Assembly: GCA_009731425.1 (NCBI GenBank)
Contig: AP018794.1
Coordinates: 4,203,501-4,267,500, forward strand
DNA from: Lachnospiraceae bacterium KM106-2
GTDB taxonomy: Bacteria; Bacillota; Clostridia; Lachnospirales; Lachnospiraceae
Length of the DNA: 64,000 nt
Reading direction: 5' to 3'
A model generated the notes under the pieces. The model saw only the letters and a program-made list of their open reading frames with translations. It was not told the origin of the DNA and ran no database searches. Shown here piece after piece: positions 24,796 to 34,387 of this stretch (within the stretch, counting starts at the first letter, position 1; every line of letters starts with the position of its first letter). Position numbers and translations under genes: made by a program.

Positions 24796-25707
24796 ATGAC
24801 ACAGATTACAAAAAAGAAAAGAAGTACAAAGTTGAACCGAAGAGAGTGGGCAGCGGGTTATCTATTTTTACTGCCGAATCTTATAGGTTTTTTTATTTTT
24901 ACCGCAATACCGGTTGTCATGGGCTTTATTGTCAGCCTGACAGATTATACGGGTTTTGGTGATTATCATTTTATCGGATTTTCAAATTACATAAAGATGT
25001 TTCAAGATAGCAGTTTCATTATTGCATTAAAAAATAACTTATTTTATACCTTTACCAGCGTGCCACTTACGATTTTATTCGCATTATTATTGGCCTTGAT
25101 GTTAAATCGTAAATTATATTTCGGTGATGCATTTAAGACAGTTTATTTTTTCCCAAACTTGACTTCTATGGTAGCAGTCGGATGTGTTTGGCTTCAATTA
25201 TTTGAAGAGAAAAATGGACCGGTAAATCAAATGCTTTCAGCTTTTGGAATGGACAATCCTCCAAAATGGTTCTGGGGAGCTGCAACAGCAATGATCTCCA
25301 TTGTAATCGTAGTCGTTTGGAAGCAAGCCGGTTACTACATGATCATGTTCTTAGGTGGATTAAAAAATATTCCGACACATTTATATGAGTCGGCTAAAAT
25401 AGATGGTGCAACGCCGATGGAAGCATTTCGTTATATCACTTGGCCAATGCTTTCACCAACAACATTCATGGTCACGATCCTTACCTTCATCGGTTCGTTC
25501 CAAGTCTTTGATATCATCAATGTTACGACAGAAGGTGGCCCCGGCAGAGCAACAACTGTACTTGTTATGAGAGTATATCAAGAAGCATTCCGTTATGGTC
25601 GTATGGGATACGCTTCTGCCATCGGTTATTTCTTATTCTTGATCGTCTTCTTGATCACATTAGTTCAATGGAAGACGCAGAAGAAGTGGGTTAATGATGA
25701 TCAATAA
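24796..25707 (+). CDS. Sugar ABC transporter permease, MalF type (cluster 1)
   Basis: A 303-residue inner-membrane permease with six predicted helices. The EAA loop that docks the ATPase reads ESAKIDGATPMEAFRYITWP. It pairs with the next permease to form the channel for the ligand bound by the lipoprotein upstream. The start is ATG after AAGGAGG. No ATPase gene is present in the operon. Confidence 0.93.
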   Translation: MTQITKKKRSTKLNRREWAAGYLFLLPNLIGFFIFTAIPVVMGFIVSLTDYTGFGDYHFIGFSNYIKMFQDSSFIIALKNNLFYTFTSVPLTILFALLLALMLNRKLYFGDAFKTVYFFPNLTSMVAVGCVWLQLFEEKNGPVNQMLSAFGMDNPPKWFWGAATAMISIVIVVVWKQAGYYMIMFLGGLKNIPTHLYESAKIDGATPMEAFRYITWPMLSPTTFMVTILTFIGSFQVFDIINVTTEGGPGRATTVLVMRVYQEAFRYGRMGYASAIGYFLFLIVFLITLVQWKTQKKWVNDDQ

Positions 25708-25736
25708 CATTAGAGCGGAAAGAAAGGTGAATCTAC

Positions 25737-26588
25737 ATGAGTAAGCGTAAGATAGTTTCTAAGAAAAAGAGAGAGCGTAGAACAAAGATCATTATTTTTA
25801 TTGTCTGTCTGATCGTGGCTGCAGTTATGTTAATTCCATTCATATGGATGGTAAGTGCATCATTTAAAGCAAAGACAGAGATATTTACAAGACCGATCGC
25901 GTGGATCCCAAAGGTATTCCGGACGGTGAACTATACCAATGTATTTCAAAAGATTCCATTTTTTATTTACTTCTTAAATACAGCTAAGATTACGATCTGT
26001 GTTACCATTTTGCAGCTGATCACTTGTTCCATGGCAGCGTATGCATTTGCAAAACTGCATTTTCCAGGACGTGATAAATTATTCTTAGGTTACTTAGCAA
26101 CGATGATGGTACCATGGCATGCGATCATGATTCCACAGTTTATGGTAGTACAGAAACTGGGCTTGTATGATAATCATTTATCGCTGATCTTGATCGGTGC
26201 ATTTAGTGCATTTGGTGTATTTATTATGAGACAGAATATGCTCACGATTCCAGATAGTTTATGTGAAGCAGCGAAGATAGATGGATGCGGACCATTTAAG
26301 ATTTATCTAAAGATCGCACTTCCATTGAGTAAGACAGGGTTAGCAACCTTAACCGCTTTGACCTTTACAAATGTGTGGAACGATTATATGGGACCTATGA
26401 TCTACTTAGATACGGATACCTTAAAGACATTACAGTTAGGACTTGCAACCTTCAAACGAGAATTTGATACTGATTATGGTGCAATCATGGCTGGTACGGT
26501 TATTTCACTGATCCCGGTTGTTATCGTTTATGCATTTGCACAGAAGTATATTGTTGAAGGGGTCGCCTCTACAGGTATCAAAGGTTAA
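25737..26588 (+). CDS. Sugar ABC transporter permease, MalG type (cluster 1)
   Basis: A 283-residue permease with six predicted helices, the EAA motif EAAKIDGCGPFKIYLKIALP and the usual MalG-type ending YIVEGVASTGIKG. It is 29 bp after its partner permease in one operon. Its stop is only seven bases from the end of the convergent binding-protein gene. I see no strong terminator in this gap. Confidence 0.93.
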   Translation: MSKRKIVSKKKRERRTKIIIFIVCLIVAAVMLIPFIWMVSASFKAKTEIFTRPIAWIPKVFRTVNYTNVFQKIPFFIYFLNTAKITICVTILQLITCSMAAYAFAKLHFPGRDKLFLGYLATMMVPWHAIMIPQFMVVQKLGLYDNHLSLILIGAFSAFGVFIMRQNMLTIPDSLCEAAKIDGCGPFKIYLKIALPLSKTGLATLTALTFTNVWNDYMGPMIYLDTDTLKTLQLGLATFKREFDTDYGAIMAGTVISLIPVVIVYAFAQKYIVEGVASTGIKG

Positions 26589-26595
26589 GTGAATC

Positions 26596-27894
26596 TTAGT
26601 TACTTTTTAATCTTTTACGACGGATGCGATCAAAATCATTCATCACTTGATCCAATGACTTCTTACCAAGTAAATATTGTTTGGCACAGGATTTAAAGGA
26701 TTCTAAAATATCATCATATCCGGAGAGTGCAAGTTGTTCTTGCACTTTCTTTGTTTGAAAGAAGATGGAAGCATTTTTTTTACCGACTGTTTTTAGATAG
26801 AGACTTTTGATTTCATCATTGGAGTAAGCGTGAATGATCCCGTGCTGTGCGTAAATCTTAGCACCTTCTTCTCCACATAAAAATTGAATGAACTGAAAGG
26901 CTTCTTTTGGATGCGCACAGTACTTTGGAATGGATACGAATTGATATTGTCCCCATGTAATGCCAGAGGATTGGTCCTTAAATACCGGGATGGGTGCAAT
27001 GTCCCAATTAACCTTGGTAAGACCTTTTTGTTGATCTTGAAGCAACATATTGACAATCCATTCCCCTTGTGGCATCATTGCAATCTTTCCAGCTTCAAAT
27101 TCGCTGCGGACATCCACATTATCTTGATCCATCTGAGCATAACTCATATGAGAACCATCTAGATTGTAAAAGGTATTTAATAGCTCTAAGGATTGTCTTG
27201 TATAAGAGAGATCGTCATCGATCAAATAAGAAGAGTGTTGCAGAGCAGCAAAGTTAAAACACCAGGGAACCCAGTATCCACCATAGATTTTATTTTTTCC
27301 AGAACCTTTAGTCAGCTTTTTGGCGAGGGTCCGATATTCGTTCCAAGTCATTTGTTTTGGGTAGGGGAGACCGGCTTGATCAAAAAGAGTTTTATTATAA
27401 ATGAGTGCCCAGCTCGTATTACGGGTTGGAATTCCATAATATTTATTATCCACAGCAATATCATTGAACATGCTTCCATAGGCAGTTACATCCATATCAT
27501 TGTTTCGTATGTATGAGGTCAGATCTACTAATTTATCTTTTACTTGAACCATTTTAGAGATTCCTTTGATTCCGATCAGATCGATTTTAAGATTTGAGGA
27601 TAGTAGTTCATCAATATGGTCATCGTAATAGTTGCTGTTTAGAAGATGAAGTTTGACAGTAACGGATGATTGCAAGGTATTGTAAGCTTCAATAACGGGA
27701 GAAAGATAGGATTCTTCATCATCCCAGATATAATAGTCCAGAATGATCTTTTTGGAATTAGAACTAGTCTGCTGCACAGAGGAAGTATCCGTAGTATTCG
27801 TTATTTTTAGTGCGTAGCAGAAGGTAAGGATACTGATAAAAATAAGTGAAATAACAATTATTTTTTTATTACGTCTTAGGTAATACATATTCAT
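26596..27894 (-). CDS. Membrane-anchored sugar-binding protein (candidate sensor subunit)
   Basis: A 432-residue family 1 solute-binding protein, paralogous to the cluster 1 lipoprotein (compare LIYNKTLFDQAGLPYP with LWYNKDLFDKAGEKYP). Its N-terminus is a single hydrophobic helix (about residues 12-30) without a lipobox, so it probably stays as a membrane-anchored outside domain. No permease follows it. It is divergent from a seven-helix histidine kinase that has no obvious outside ligand domain. This layout recalls XylFII/LytS, where a binding protein passes the sugar signal to the kinase. That role here is inference. The ATG has GGAGG/AGGAAG upstream. Confidence 0.88.
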   Translation of the reverse strand: MNMYYLRRNKKIIVISLIFISILTFCYALKITNTTDTSSVQQTSSNSKKIILDYYIWDDEESYLSPVIEAYNTLQSSVTVKLHLLNSNYYDDHIDELLSSNLKIDLIGIKGISKMVQVKDKLVDLTSYIRNNDMDVTAYGSMFNDIAVDNKYYGIPTRNTSWALIYNKTLFDQAGLPYPKQMTWNEYRTLAKKLTKGSGKNKIYGGYWVPWCFNFAALQHSSYLIDDDLSYTRQSLELLNTFYNLDGSHMSYAQMDQDNVDVRSEFEAGKIAMMPQGEWIVNMLLQDQQKGLTKVNWDIAPIPVFKDQSSGITWGQYQFVSIPKYCAHPKEAFQFIQFLCGEEGAKIYAQHGIIHAYSNDEIKSLYLKTVGKKNASIFFQTKKVQEQLALSGYDDILESFKSCAKQYLLGKKSLDQVMNDFDRIRRKRLKSN

Positions 27895-28005
27895 TCTTCC
27901 TCCCTCCCAATGCCAATTATGGCATATTGTGTTATAATTTTACATATATTATAATTTTATTAGGAAAATACGTCAAATAATTTTAATATATGGGAGGAAC
28001 AAGTT

Positions 28006-29514
28006 GTGTTTTGTTTTATTTGGATTATCGTATTTATCTTCTTTTACTTGCTGATCCAAAAAGACAATCAGATCTCGTCGAAGTATCTGGCAGCGACCTT
28101 GATTGCCTATGTAGTGATGACCAGTTCGATGATTTTCTATTTATCAAAAGACACTTATTATTACAATGTGGTGAATAACTATTTCCAATTGCCGAAATTT
28201 GTGTGGAAATATTTAATGTTCGTAAGAATACCAAAGGATTTTATTATCCGTCTGATGAACTTCTCTTCCTTAGCAGTTGTTTATCTGGGATATTTATTTT
28301 CTCTTTCCTATGAAGAAAAATTATCAAAGCATCCATATCGCTGTATTAAAGTTGTTCCAGCTTTATTATTGGGGATACAGCTTATTATTTATGATCCTTT
28401 TGTGCAGTACAAGATGTATTTTATGATGTACCCCGATATGTTATCCATCGGGCAGATCACAGAAGCAATGCAAATGATACATAGAGTCACGGTACTGATC
28501 AATATGGGATTGATCCTATTTAGTATGTTTCAATTGTGTCTGACTTACCGGAAAGTATATTATCTTCACTTTCTAAGGAGTTATCTGGTGGGCGAAGGGA
28601 TCTGTTATATTCTGATCATGTTATCCTATATGCTAATCTGCTGGTTTGCACCGGCATTTTTAGTGAAGATATCAAAGATCGCCAATTATAAAATGTATTT
28701 ATCGATCCCTCTTAGTGATAATCAGATCATTTATACCGCATTCCCTTATTACTTAGTTATAACAACGCTTCTTTGTGCATTTTGCATCTATGAAGTCAGC
28801 AGTGTAAAGAAAAAAATGAAGATGAAGACCTTTACCATAACCAAGCAGATTGATGCAGCAGATACGACATCAAAAGTATTCTGCCATTACATGAAGAATG
28901 AGTTGTTAGCCATTGAATCCGAGATTGAGATGTTAGAAGTTACGGAGGAGAATAAAGAAGATATTAAAGATGTGATCGATCGTTGTAATAACCTATATCA
29001 AAGGCTAGATGTCATTCATCGAAGTACGAAACGATCGGAACTAAATTTGGTGGAGACTGATATGAAGATCTTTACAGAAGGGATGATCCGAAGAATGAAA
29101 GGTGATTTCCATCAGGTGAATCTACAGACTGAGATTGAAGAAGCAATTCCTAATGTCATGATCGATCCTAATTATTTAGAGCAGGCAATCAACAATATTA
29201 TCGAGAATGCCATTGATTCTATGGAGAAACTTCCAAAGGAAAATAGGAATTTAACGATAGGTCTTTCTTCAATTGGTAGCTGGATCGTGTTAAAAATTCA
29301 GGATTCTGGGGTTGGGATTTCTAGGAAAAATATGAAGAATATTTTTACACCATTATATTCGAGCAAGCCGATTAAAAATCATTGGGGGATTGGACTCGCG
29401 CTGACGCATCGAATTATTATGGCTCATGATGGGAAGATCGAAGTAGAAAGTGAAGTAAATGTAGGAACAACATTTCGAATTCTTCTGCCAAATTTGAATC
29501 AATATGTTTCTTAA
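28006..29514 (+). CDS. Seven-helix sensor histidine kinase (cluster 1)
   Basis: A 502-residue kinase. Residues 1-265 hold about seven hydrophobic helices with short outside loops, followed by a dimerisation segment with the likely phospho-acceptor His294 (FCHYMKNELL). The ATPase domain has N box NNIIENAIDSM, G1 DSGVGIS and G2 WGIGLALTHRI. It starts at GTG after GGGAGG. It sits 22 bp before its response regulator. With no large extracellular domain of its own, it may sense through the divergently encoded anchored binding protein. Confidence 0.9.
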   Translation: MFCFIWIIVFIFFYLLIQKDNQISSKYLAATLIAYVVMTSSMIFYLSKDTYYYNVVNNYFQLPKFVWKYLMFVRIPKDFIIRLMNFSSLAVVYLGYLFSLSYEEKLSKHPYRCIKVVPALLLGIQLIIYDPFVQYKMYFMMYPDMLSIGQITEAMQMIHRVTVLINMGLILFSMFQLCLTYRKVYYLHFLRSYLVGEGICYILIMLSYMLICWFAPAFLVKISKIANYKMYLSIPLSDNQIIYTAFPYYLVITTLLCAFCIYEVSSVKKKMKMKTFTITKQIDAADTTSKVFCHYMKNELLAIESEIEMLEVTEENKEDIKDVIDRCNNLYQRLDVIHRSTKRSELNLVETDMKIFTEGMIRRMKGDFHQVNLQTEIEEAIPNVMIDPNYLEQAINNIIENAIDSMEKLPKENRNLTIGLSSIGSWIVLKIQDSGVGISRKNMKNIFTPLYSSKPIKNHWGIGLALTHRIIMAHDGKIEVESEVNVGTTFRILLPNLNQYVS

Positions 29515-29536
29515 TGGATAAGAGAGAAGGGGTATT

Positions 29537-30235
29537 ATGGAGGATGTCATACGCGTATTGATCGCCGAAGACATGGAACCAATCCGCAAAAAGTATGTAA
29601 AGATATTATCAGCTGCCAGAGGAATTGAGGTAGTTGGGGATGTGGCAACGGGAAAAGAGGCAGTTATCTTAGCAAAGGAGACCGTGCCGGACGTTATTTT
29701 AATGGATATTGAAATGGAGAGTAAGGATGCAGGGCTGCTTGCCTCGAAGGAACTATTAGAAGAGTTTCCAGAAATGAAAATTATTATCTTAACGGTATAT
29801 GAAGAAGATGAGCTTATTTATACTGCATTTCAGTTTGGGGTATGCGATTATATCGTAAAGAATGCTAAGGCCGAAGAGATGATCAAAAGTATTCAAAATG
29901 TATATGAAGGAAATGCACCATTGCGACCAGAGCTTGCAACGAAGATATTAGGCGAGTTTAAACGGGTAAAGTCTTATGAGAGCAGTTTTTTATATGCAGT
30001 TAATATTGTAAGTTCGTTAACGGGAACAGAGATGGAGATTTTACAATTATTACTGCAGCATAAGACGAGAAGAGAGATCTGTAAGATCCGCTGTGTGGAG
30101 ATGTCGACCGTAAAGACACAGATCCGCAACATTCTTCAGAAATTTCATAAGCGTTCCACAGAGGAAGTTGTCATGTTGATCCATTCCATGAATTTGAATC
30201 AATTTATTGATAAGCAGGTGAAAGAGAAGGTATAA
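29537..30235 (+). CDS. Response regulator, NarL/LuxR type (cluster 1)
   Basis: A 232-residue regulator. The receiver domain has acidic residues near the start (AED), phospho-acceptor Asp57 (ILMDIEM) and a conserved Thr/Lys region (ILTVYE, IVKNA). The C-terminal LuxR-like helix-turn-helix (about 165-220) reads SLTGTEMEILQLL and STVKTQIRNILQKF. It follows the kinase by 22 bp and is 13 bp before the GH5 gene, so the signalling pair and the glycosidases probably share one transcript. Targets likely include the transporter operon (inference). Confidence 0.92.
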   Translation: MEDVIRVLIAEDMEPIRKKYVKILSAARGIEVVGDVATGKEAVILAKETVPDVILMDIEMESKDAGLLASKELLEEFPEMKIIILTVYEEDELIYTAFQFGVCDYIVKNAKAEEMIKSIQNVYEGNAPLRPELATKILGEFKRVKSYESSFLYAVNIVSSLTGTEMEILQLLLQHKTRREICKIRCVEMSTVKTQIRNILQKFHKRSTEEVVMLIHSMNLNQFIDKQVKEKV

Positions 30236-30248
30236 GGGAGGCAGGTAA

Positions 30249-31586
30249 ATGAACTATATTGAAGTAAGAAATGAACAGTTTTATTATATGGGAAAACCAA
30301 TCAGACTGCGAGGATTTGGGGTTGGCAGCTGGCTTAATTTAGAACATTTTATGATTGGGATACCAACATCTGATGAAATGATAAGAAAGGCATTAGAATC
30401 TAGTTTGGGAAAGGGCAGAAAAGATACTTTTATAGAGAAGTTTCAGAAAGGATTCTTTGGGGAAGAAGACTGTAAATTACTAAAGGAATGTGGAGTGAAT
30501 TTCATTCGTGTGCCATTTAATTATCGATTATTTATTGATGATAATCAATTGGGAGAGTATAAAGAAAATGGATTTGCATGCTTCGATCGTCTCTTTGCAC
30601 TTTGCAGAAAATATGAGATCTTTGTTATGATCGATCTACATACGACACCCGGATCACAAAATCCGGACTGGCATTCAGATAATTCTTATGGTGTACCTTT
30701 ATTTTGGAAATATCAAATTTTTAGAAAGCAGATCACTAAGCTATGGATGGCAATTGCAGCAAGATATCGGGAAGAACCGATTTTAATGGGATATGATCTG
30801 ATCAATGAGCCTGCTATGGCGGGATGGTCGTTGATTAATGAATTTTATCATGATACGATCGCTGGAATCCGCAGTGTAGATGAACGACATATTATTGTAT
30901 TAGAAGGAGACCAGTTCTCTATGGATTTTACTGGATTGGAACATTTTAAAGATGATAAGATCGCAATTAGTTTTCATTACTATCCAACGGTATGGCATCC
31001 AGATCTATTAGATCGTTCTATGGATCGAAAGGTAAGAAAAGAAAAGATTGCAGACGGATTAGATCGTCTACTTGCGGTCAGAGAACGCTACCATTGTCCT
31101 GTATTTTGTGGGGAATTCGGTTATGGAGCCGATTGTGGAGAATTAGCTTATACCATGGGGCTATTAGAAGATACGGTTTCTTTGCTAGAGGACCGCAAGG
31201 TGGACTGGCTGCTTTGGTGTTATAAAGATGCTCATTTTATGAGTATGGTATCGCCAAAATGGGAGTCTGACTGGATGAAGCTAGTGTCTGATATCGGAAG
31301 AGAGTGGTCACAGGATATGGAAAAGGAACAGGCCAAAAAGATACTTGATTTGGTAAAGGAAAAGTATTTTACCAAGATGACCGAAGAGAATCGTTATCTA
31401 TTACAATTTCGCTTAAGGGCTTGCTTGTATCTACTTCAAAAGGAGTATATCATAGAACCAAGGCTTCAAGGGATTAGTAAAGACAAAGCCCTAATGCTTC
31501 CAGAGGATTTTCAGTTTGAAAACTGCGAAGTGAATGAGCAATATAAAGATTTTATGAAGAAGGTACTTTTGGGACAGGAGGAATAA
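30249..31586 (+). CDS. GH5-family glycoside hydrolase (cytoplasmic)
   Basis: A 445-residue retaining (beta/alpha)8-barrel glycosidase of clan GH-A. The acid/base is Glu187 in YDLINEPA and the nucleophile Glu289 in CGEFGYG. Other GH5 markers are RGFGVGSWL, NFIRVPFNYR and the His/Tyr pair in ISFHYYPT. There is no signal peptide, so it should act on imported beta-linked oligosaccharides. The C-terminal 80 residues beyond the barrel are not familiar to me. Tight spacing places it in an operon with the two-component genes and GH3. Exact linkage specificity is open. Confidence 0.88.
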   Translation: MNYIEVRNEQFYYMGKPIRLRGFGVGSWLNLEHFMIGIPTSDEMIRKALESSLGKGRKDTFIEKFQKGFFGEEDCKLLKECGVNFIRVPFNYRLFIDDNQLGEYKENGFACFDRLFALCRKYEIFVMIDLHTTPGSQNPDWHSDNSYGVPLFWKYQIFRKQITKLWMAIAARYREEPILMGYDLINEPAMAGWSLINEFYHDTIAGIRSVDERHIIVLEGDQFSMDFTGLEHFKDDKIAISFHYYPTVWHPDLLDRSMDRKVRKEKIADGLDRLLAVRERYHCPVFCGEFGYGADCGELAYTMGLLEDTVSLLEDRKVDWLLWCYKDAHFMSMVSPKWESDWMKLVSDIGREWSQDMEKEQAKKILDLVKEKYFTKMTEENRYLLQFRLRACLYLLQKEYIIEPRLQGISKDKALMLPEDFQFENCEVNEQYKDFMKKVLLGQEE

Positions 31587-31591
31587 AAGGC

Positions 31592-34387
31592 GTGAAGAAC
31601 AAGATTTGGGATACGACGCTTCCAATTGAGGAACGACTGGATGCGTTATTAGGAGAACTTACATTAGAAGAGAAGATTCAGAGCTTGACGGTAGAAACAC
31701 CGGAAATCAGCCGATTGGGAATAAAAGCTTTTGCAATTGGATCGGAAGCAGCGCATGGAGTTCAAGCAAGACATGATGAAGAATTCAATAAAGAGAAAAC
31801 CGTAGATACGACAACATTTAATCAGCCAATCGGAATGAGTATGACTTGGGATCCAGAATTGATTCAAAAAGCCGGAAAGGTAACTGGAGTAGAGGCGAGA
31901 GCAATCTTTAATCAACAAGGTCATATTGGTCTTTCCAGGTGGGCACCAACGGTCGATATGGAGCGAGATCCACGCTGGGGAAGGAATGAAGAAGGCTATG
32001 GTGAAGATCCTTATCTGACAGGAAAAATGGCTTCTGCTTATATTAAAGGCATGCAGGGAGAAGATCCTAAGTACATACAGTGTGCAGCAACACTGAAACA
32101 TTTTTATGCGAATAATCAGGAAGATAACAGAGAAGTAGTATCATCTTCCATCGATGTAAGAAATAAAGAAGAATATTATTTAGAGCCATTTCGCAGATGC
32201 ATTAAGGAGGGAAGAGTGGAGTCTGTCATGACTTCCTATAATGCAGTGAATGGGATACCTTCCATTGTGAATAAAGAAGTAAAGGAACGACTGAAAGGGG
32301 AGTTCGGCTTACCAGGTCATGTAGTCTGTGATATGACAGATTTTACACAGACAGCAGATTCTCATCACTTTACAAGATCTCATGCCGAGACGATCAGTTT
32401 GGCAATTAAAGCAGGGGTAGATTGCTTTACAGATACCAAAGAGTCGATCGTTAATGCTGCAAAGCAAGCGCTTAAAGAGGGATTATTAACGGAGGAGGAA
32501 ATCGATCAGGCACTTCGTAATAGCTTTCGGACCAGATTTCGTCTTGGTCTTATGGATCCAAAAGAGTCATGCTCTTATAACGAAATTGAAGAATCGGTAG
32601 TCGATTGTAAGGAACATAGAGAGATATGCCTTAGCGTAGCAAAAGAGGCAATGGTGCTATTACAGAATAAAGAGAATCTACTTCCGTTTGATCCAGAAAA
32701 AAAGGAAAGTATCGCCGTGATCGGACCGATGGCGGATGAGTGGTGTATGGATTGGTATGCTGGAAATCCTCCTTACCGGGTTACCCCTCTTGGTGGTATT
32801 CAAAAAAGATTTCATAACGCGAAGATCACTTATGTAAATGGTTTGGATCAAGTAAGAATTCAAGCTGGAGATCACTATGTAGGACTGCGTAAGGATGGAA
32901 TCTGCTGTCTTTGCGATAAGGAAGATGCAGAAATCTTTGAGTACTGCAATTGGGGGCAGAACAAACATACTCTTCGGTCATTATCGACAGGACGTTATTT
33001 GGAGGCGGATGTGGAAAGTGCATTCCTTAAGGTGAATAAGAAAGAGATATTCAGCTGGTTTGTGGAAGAAGTATTCCAGTTTGAAGAAGAGGAGAACAGA
33101 TTTACCTGGAAAACATGGAATGGTTCTTCTGTCGGAGTGAATGGACAAGCTATGCTTCATGCAGGTGAGAAACCATCCAGTTTTCAGTTGGAATTAGTGG
33201 AAAGTGGCGTGGAACAGGCTGTTAAACAGGCAAAAGAAGCAGATAAAGTCATCTATGTGGGTGGCTGTCATCCAATCGTATGTGGAAAGGAAGCCATTGA
33301 TCGAATTGATATGAAATTGCCTCCAATGCAGAGAAAGCAATTACAAGAGATTAGTAAAGTTAATCAGCATACGGTGTTTGTTCTTATCACGAATTATCCA
33401 TATTTAATTAATTGGGAGAAAGAGAATCTGAAAGCGATCCTTACCACGTCTTCAGGTAGTCAGGAACTTGGTAACGCGATTGCTGGAGCATTGGCGGGAG
33501 ACTTCTCACCAGCAGGTCGATTAAATATGACTTGGTATCAAAATGAGAATGAGATAACGGATATTTCTGATTATGATATCATTGGCGGTAAAAGAACGTA
33601 TCAGTATTTTGAGAAAGAACCTCTTTATCCATTTGGATATGGATTAAGTTATACTCAGTTTTATTATTCTGATCTGAGTGTTCAGTTAGATCAAAAACAG
33701 AATATTCAAGTGCAGTTGATGGTAACGAATAAAGGGAATATCCAAAGTGATGAGGTTGTTCAGATTTATGTAAGACAGCTTGATTCAAGAGCAGTTCATC
33801 CAATTAAGAAATTAGTTGGTTTTGTGAGAACTAAGATCTCTGCGGGTGAAACAAGAGAGATCTCTATAGAGATTCCATATGAAGAACTCAGTTATTATGA
33901 TGTCGTTAGCAGCAGAAGACTTGTGGAAGAAGGAGAGTATGTGATCATGGCAGGCGCTTCTTCTGATGACATTCGTCTGAAAGAGACAATTCATATTTCT
34001 GGTGAGAAGATTGGACCAAGAAATATGGATCAGAAAATATGCTGCGATCATTTTGATGAGAGTAAGAATTTAATTTTATCGATGACAAAAGAACAGGATC
34101 TCCTATTTATGAGAGCAAAAGAAGGTATGGATGGAGAGGCAGTGTATCGAGATGTTGTCTTTCATCAGATCCCTTCTGTGATGGAAGTACAGGTTTGTGG
34201 AAAAGAGGAAGGAGAACTTCAGGTTATCTATGGAGAGCAGTTATTGTTAAGTACCAAACTTGCCGGAATAGATACCTTTACCAAGGTGAAGTTCCCACTA
34301 ACTTATCAGGCTGAGTGCGAGAGCACACAGCCACTTAGACTATTATTAAAAGGAGATATTTCAGTTGGCTCGTTTCAGTTTTGGTAA
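31592..34387 (+). CDS. GH3 beta-glycosidase with internal trefoil-like insertion
   Basis: A 931-residue exo-acting beta-glucosidase or beta-xylosidase, cytoplasmic by the lack of a signal. The N-terminal barrel has EAAHGVQ, WAPTVDMERDPRWGRNEEGY and the likely nucleophile Asp247 (VVCDMTD). The alpha/beta sandwich holds residues KHFY and GAL(A)GDFSPAGRLNMTWY, followed by a fibronectin-III-like domain (LVGFVRTKISAGETREI). Residues about 425-540 form an insertion (HYVGLRKDGICCLC...TGRYLEAD) that resembles a fascin-like beta-trefoil. A tail of about 100 residues follows the FnIII part. It starts at GTG after AGGAGG. Its 3' end overlaps the convergent gene by 27 bp. Confidence 0.9.
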   Translation: MKNKIWDTTLPIEERLDALLGELTLEEKIQSLTVETPEISRLGIKAFAIGSEAAHGVQARHDEEFNKEKTVDTTTFNQPIGMSMTWDPELIQKAGKVTGVEARAIFNQQGHIGLSRWAPTVDMERDPRWGRNEEGYGEDPYLTGKMASAYIKGMQGEDPKYIQCAATLKHFYANNQEDNREVVSSSIDVRNKEEYYLEPFRRCIKEGRVESVMTSYNAVNGIPSIVNKEVKERLKGEFGLPGHVVCDMTDFTQTADSHHFTRSHAETISLAIKAGVDCFTDTKESIVNAAKQALKEGLLTEEEIDQALRNSFRTRFRLGLMDPKESCSYNEIEESVVDCKEHREICLSVAKEAMVLLQNKENLLPFDPEKKESIAVIGPMADEWCMDWYAGNPPYRVTPLGGIQKRFHNAKITYVNGLDQVRIQAGDHYVGLRKDGICCLCDKEDAEIFEYCNWGQNKHTLRSLSTGRYLEADVESAFLKVNKKEIFSWFVEEVFQFEEEENRFTWKTWNGSSVGVNGQAMLHAGEKPSSFQLELVESGVEQAVKQAKEADKVIYVGGCHPIVCGKEAIDRIDMKLPPMQRKQLQEISKVNQHTVFVLITNYPYLINWEKENLKAILTTSSGSQELGNAIAGALAGDFSPAGRLNMTWYQNENEITDISDYDIIGGKRTYQYFEKEPLYPFGYGLSYTQFYYSDLSVQLDQKQNIQVQLMVTNKGNIQSDEVVQIYVRQLDSRAVHPIKKLVGFVRTKISAGETREISIEIPYEELSYYDVVSSRRLVEEGEYVIMAGASSDDIRLKETIHISGEKIGPRNMDQKICCDHFDESKNLILSMTKEQDLLFMRAKEGMDGEAVYRDVVFHQIPSVMEVQVCGKEEGELQVIYGEQLLLSTKLAGIDTFTKVKFPLTYQAECESTQPLRLLLKGDISVGSFQFW

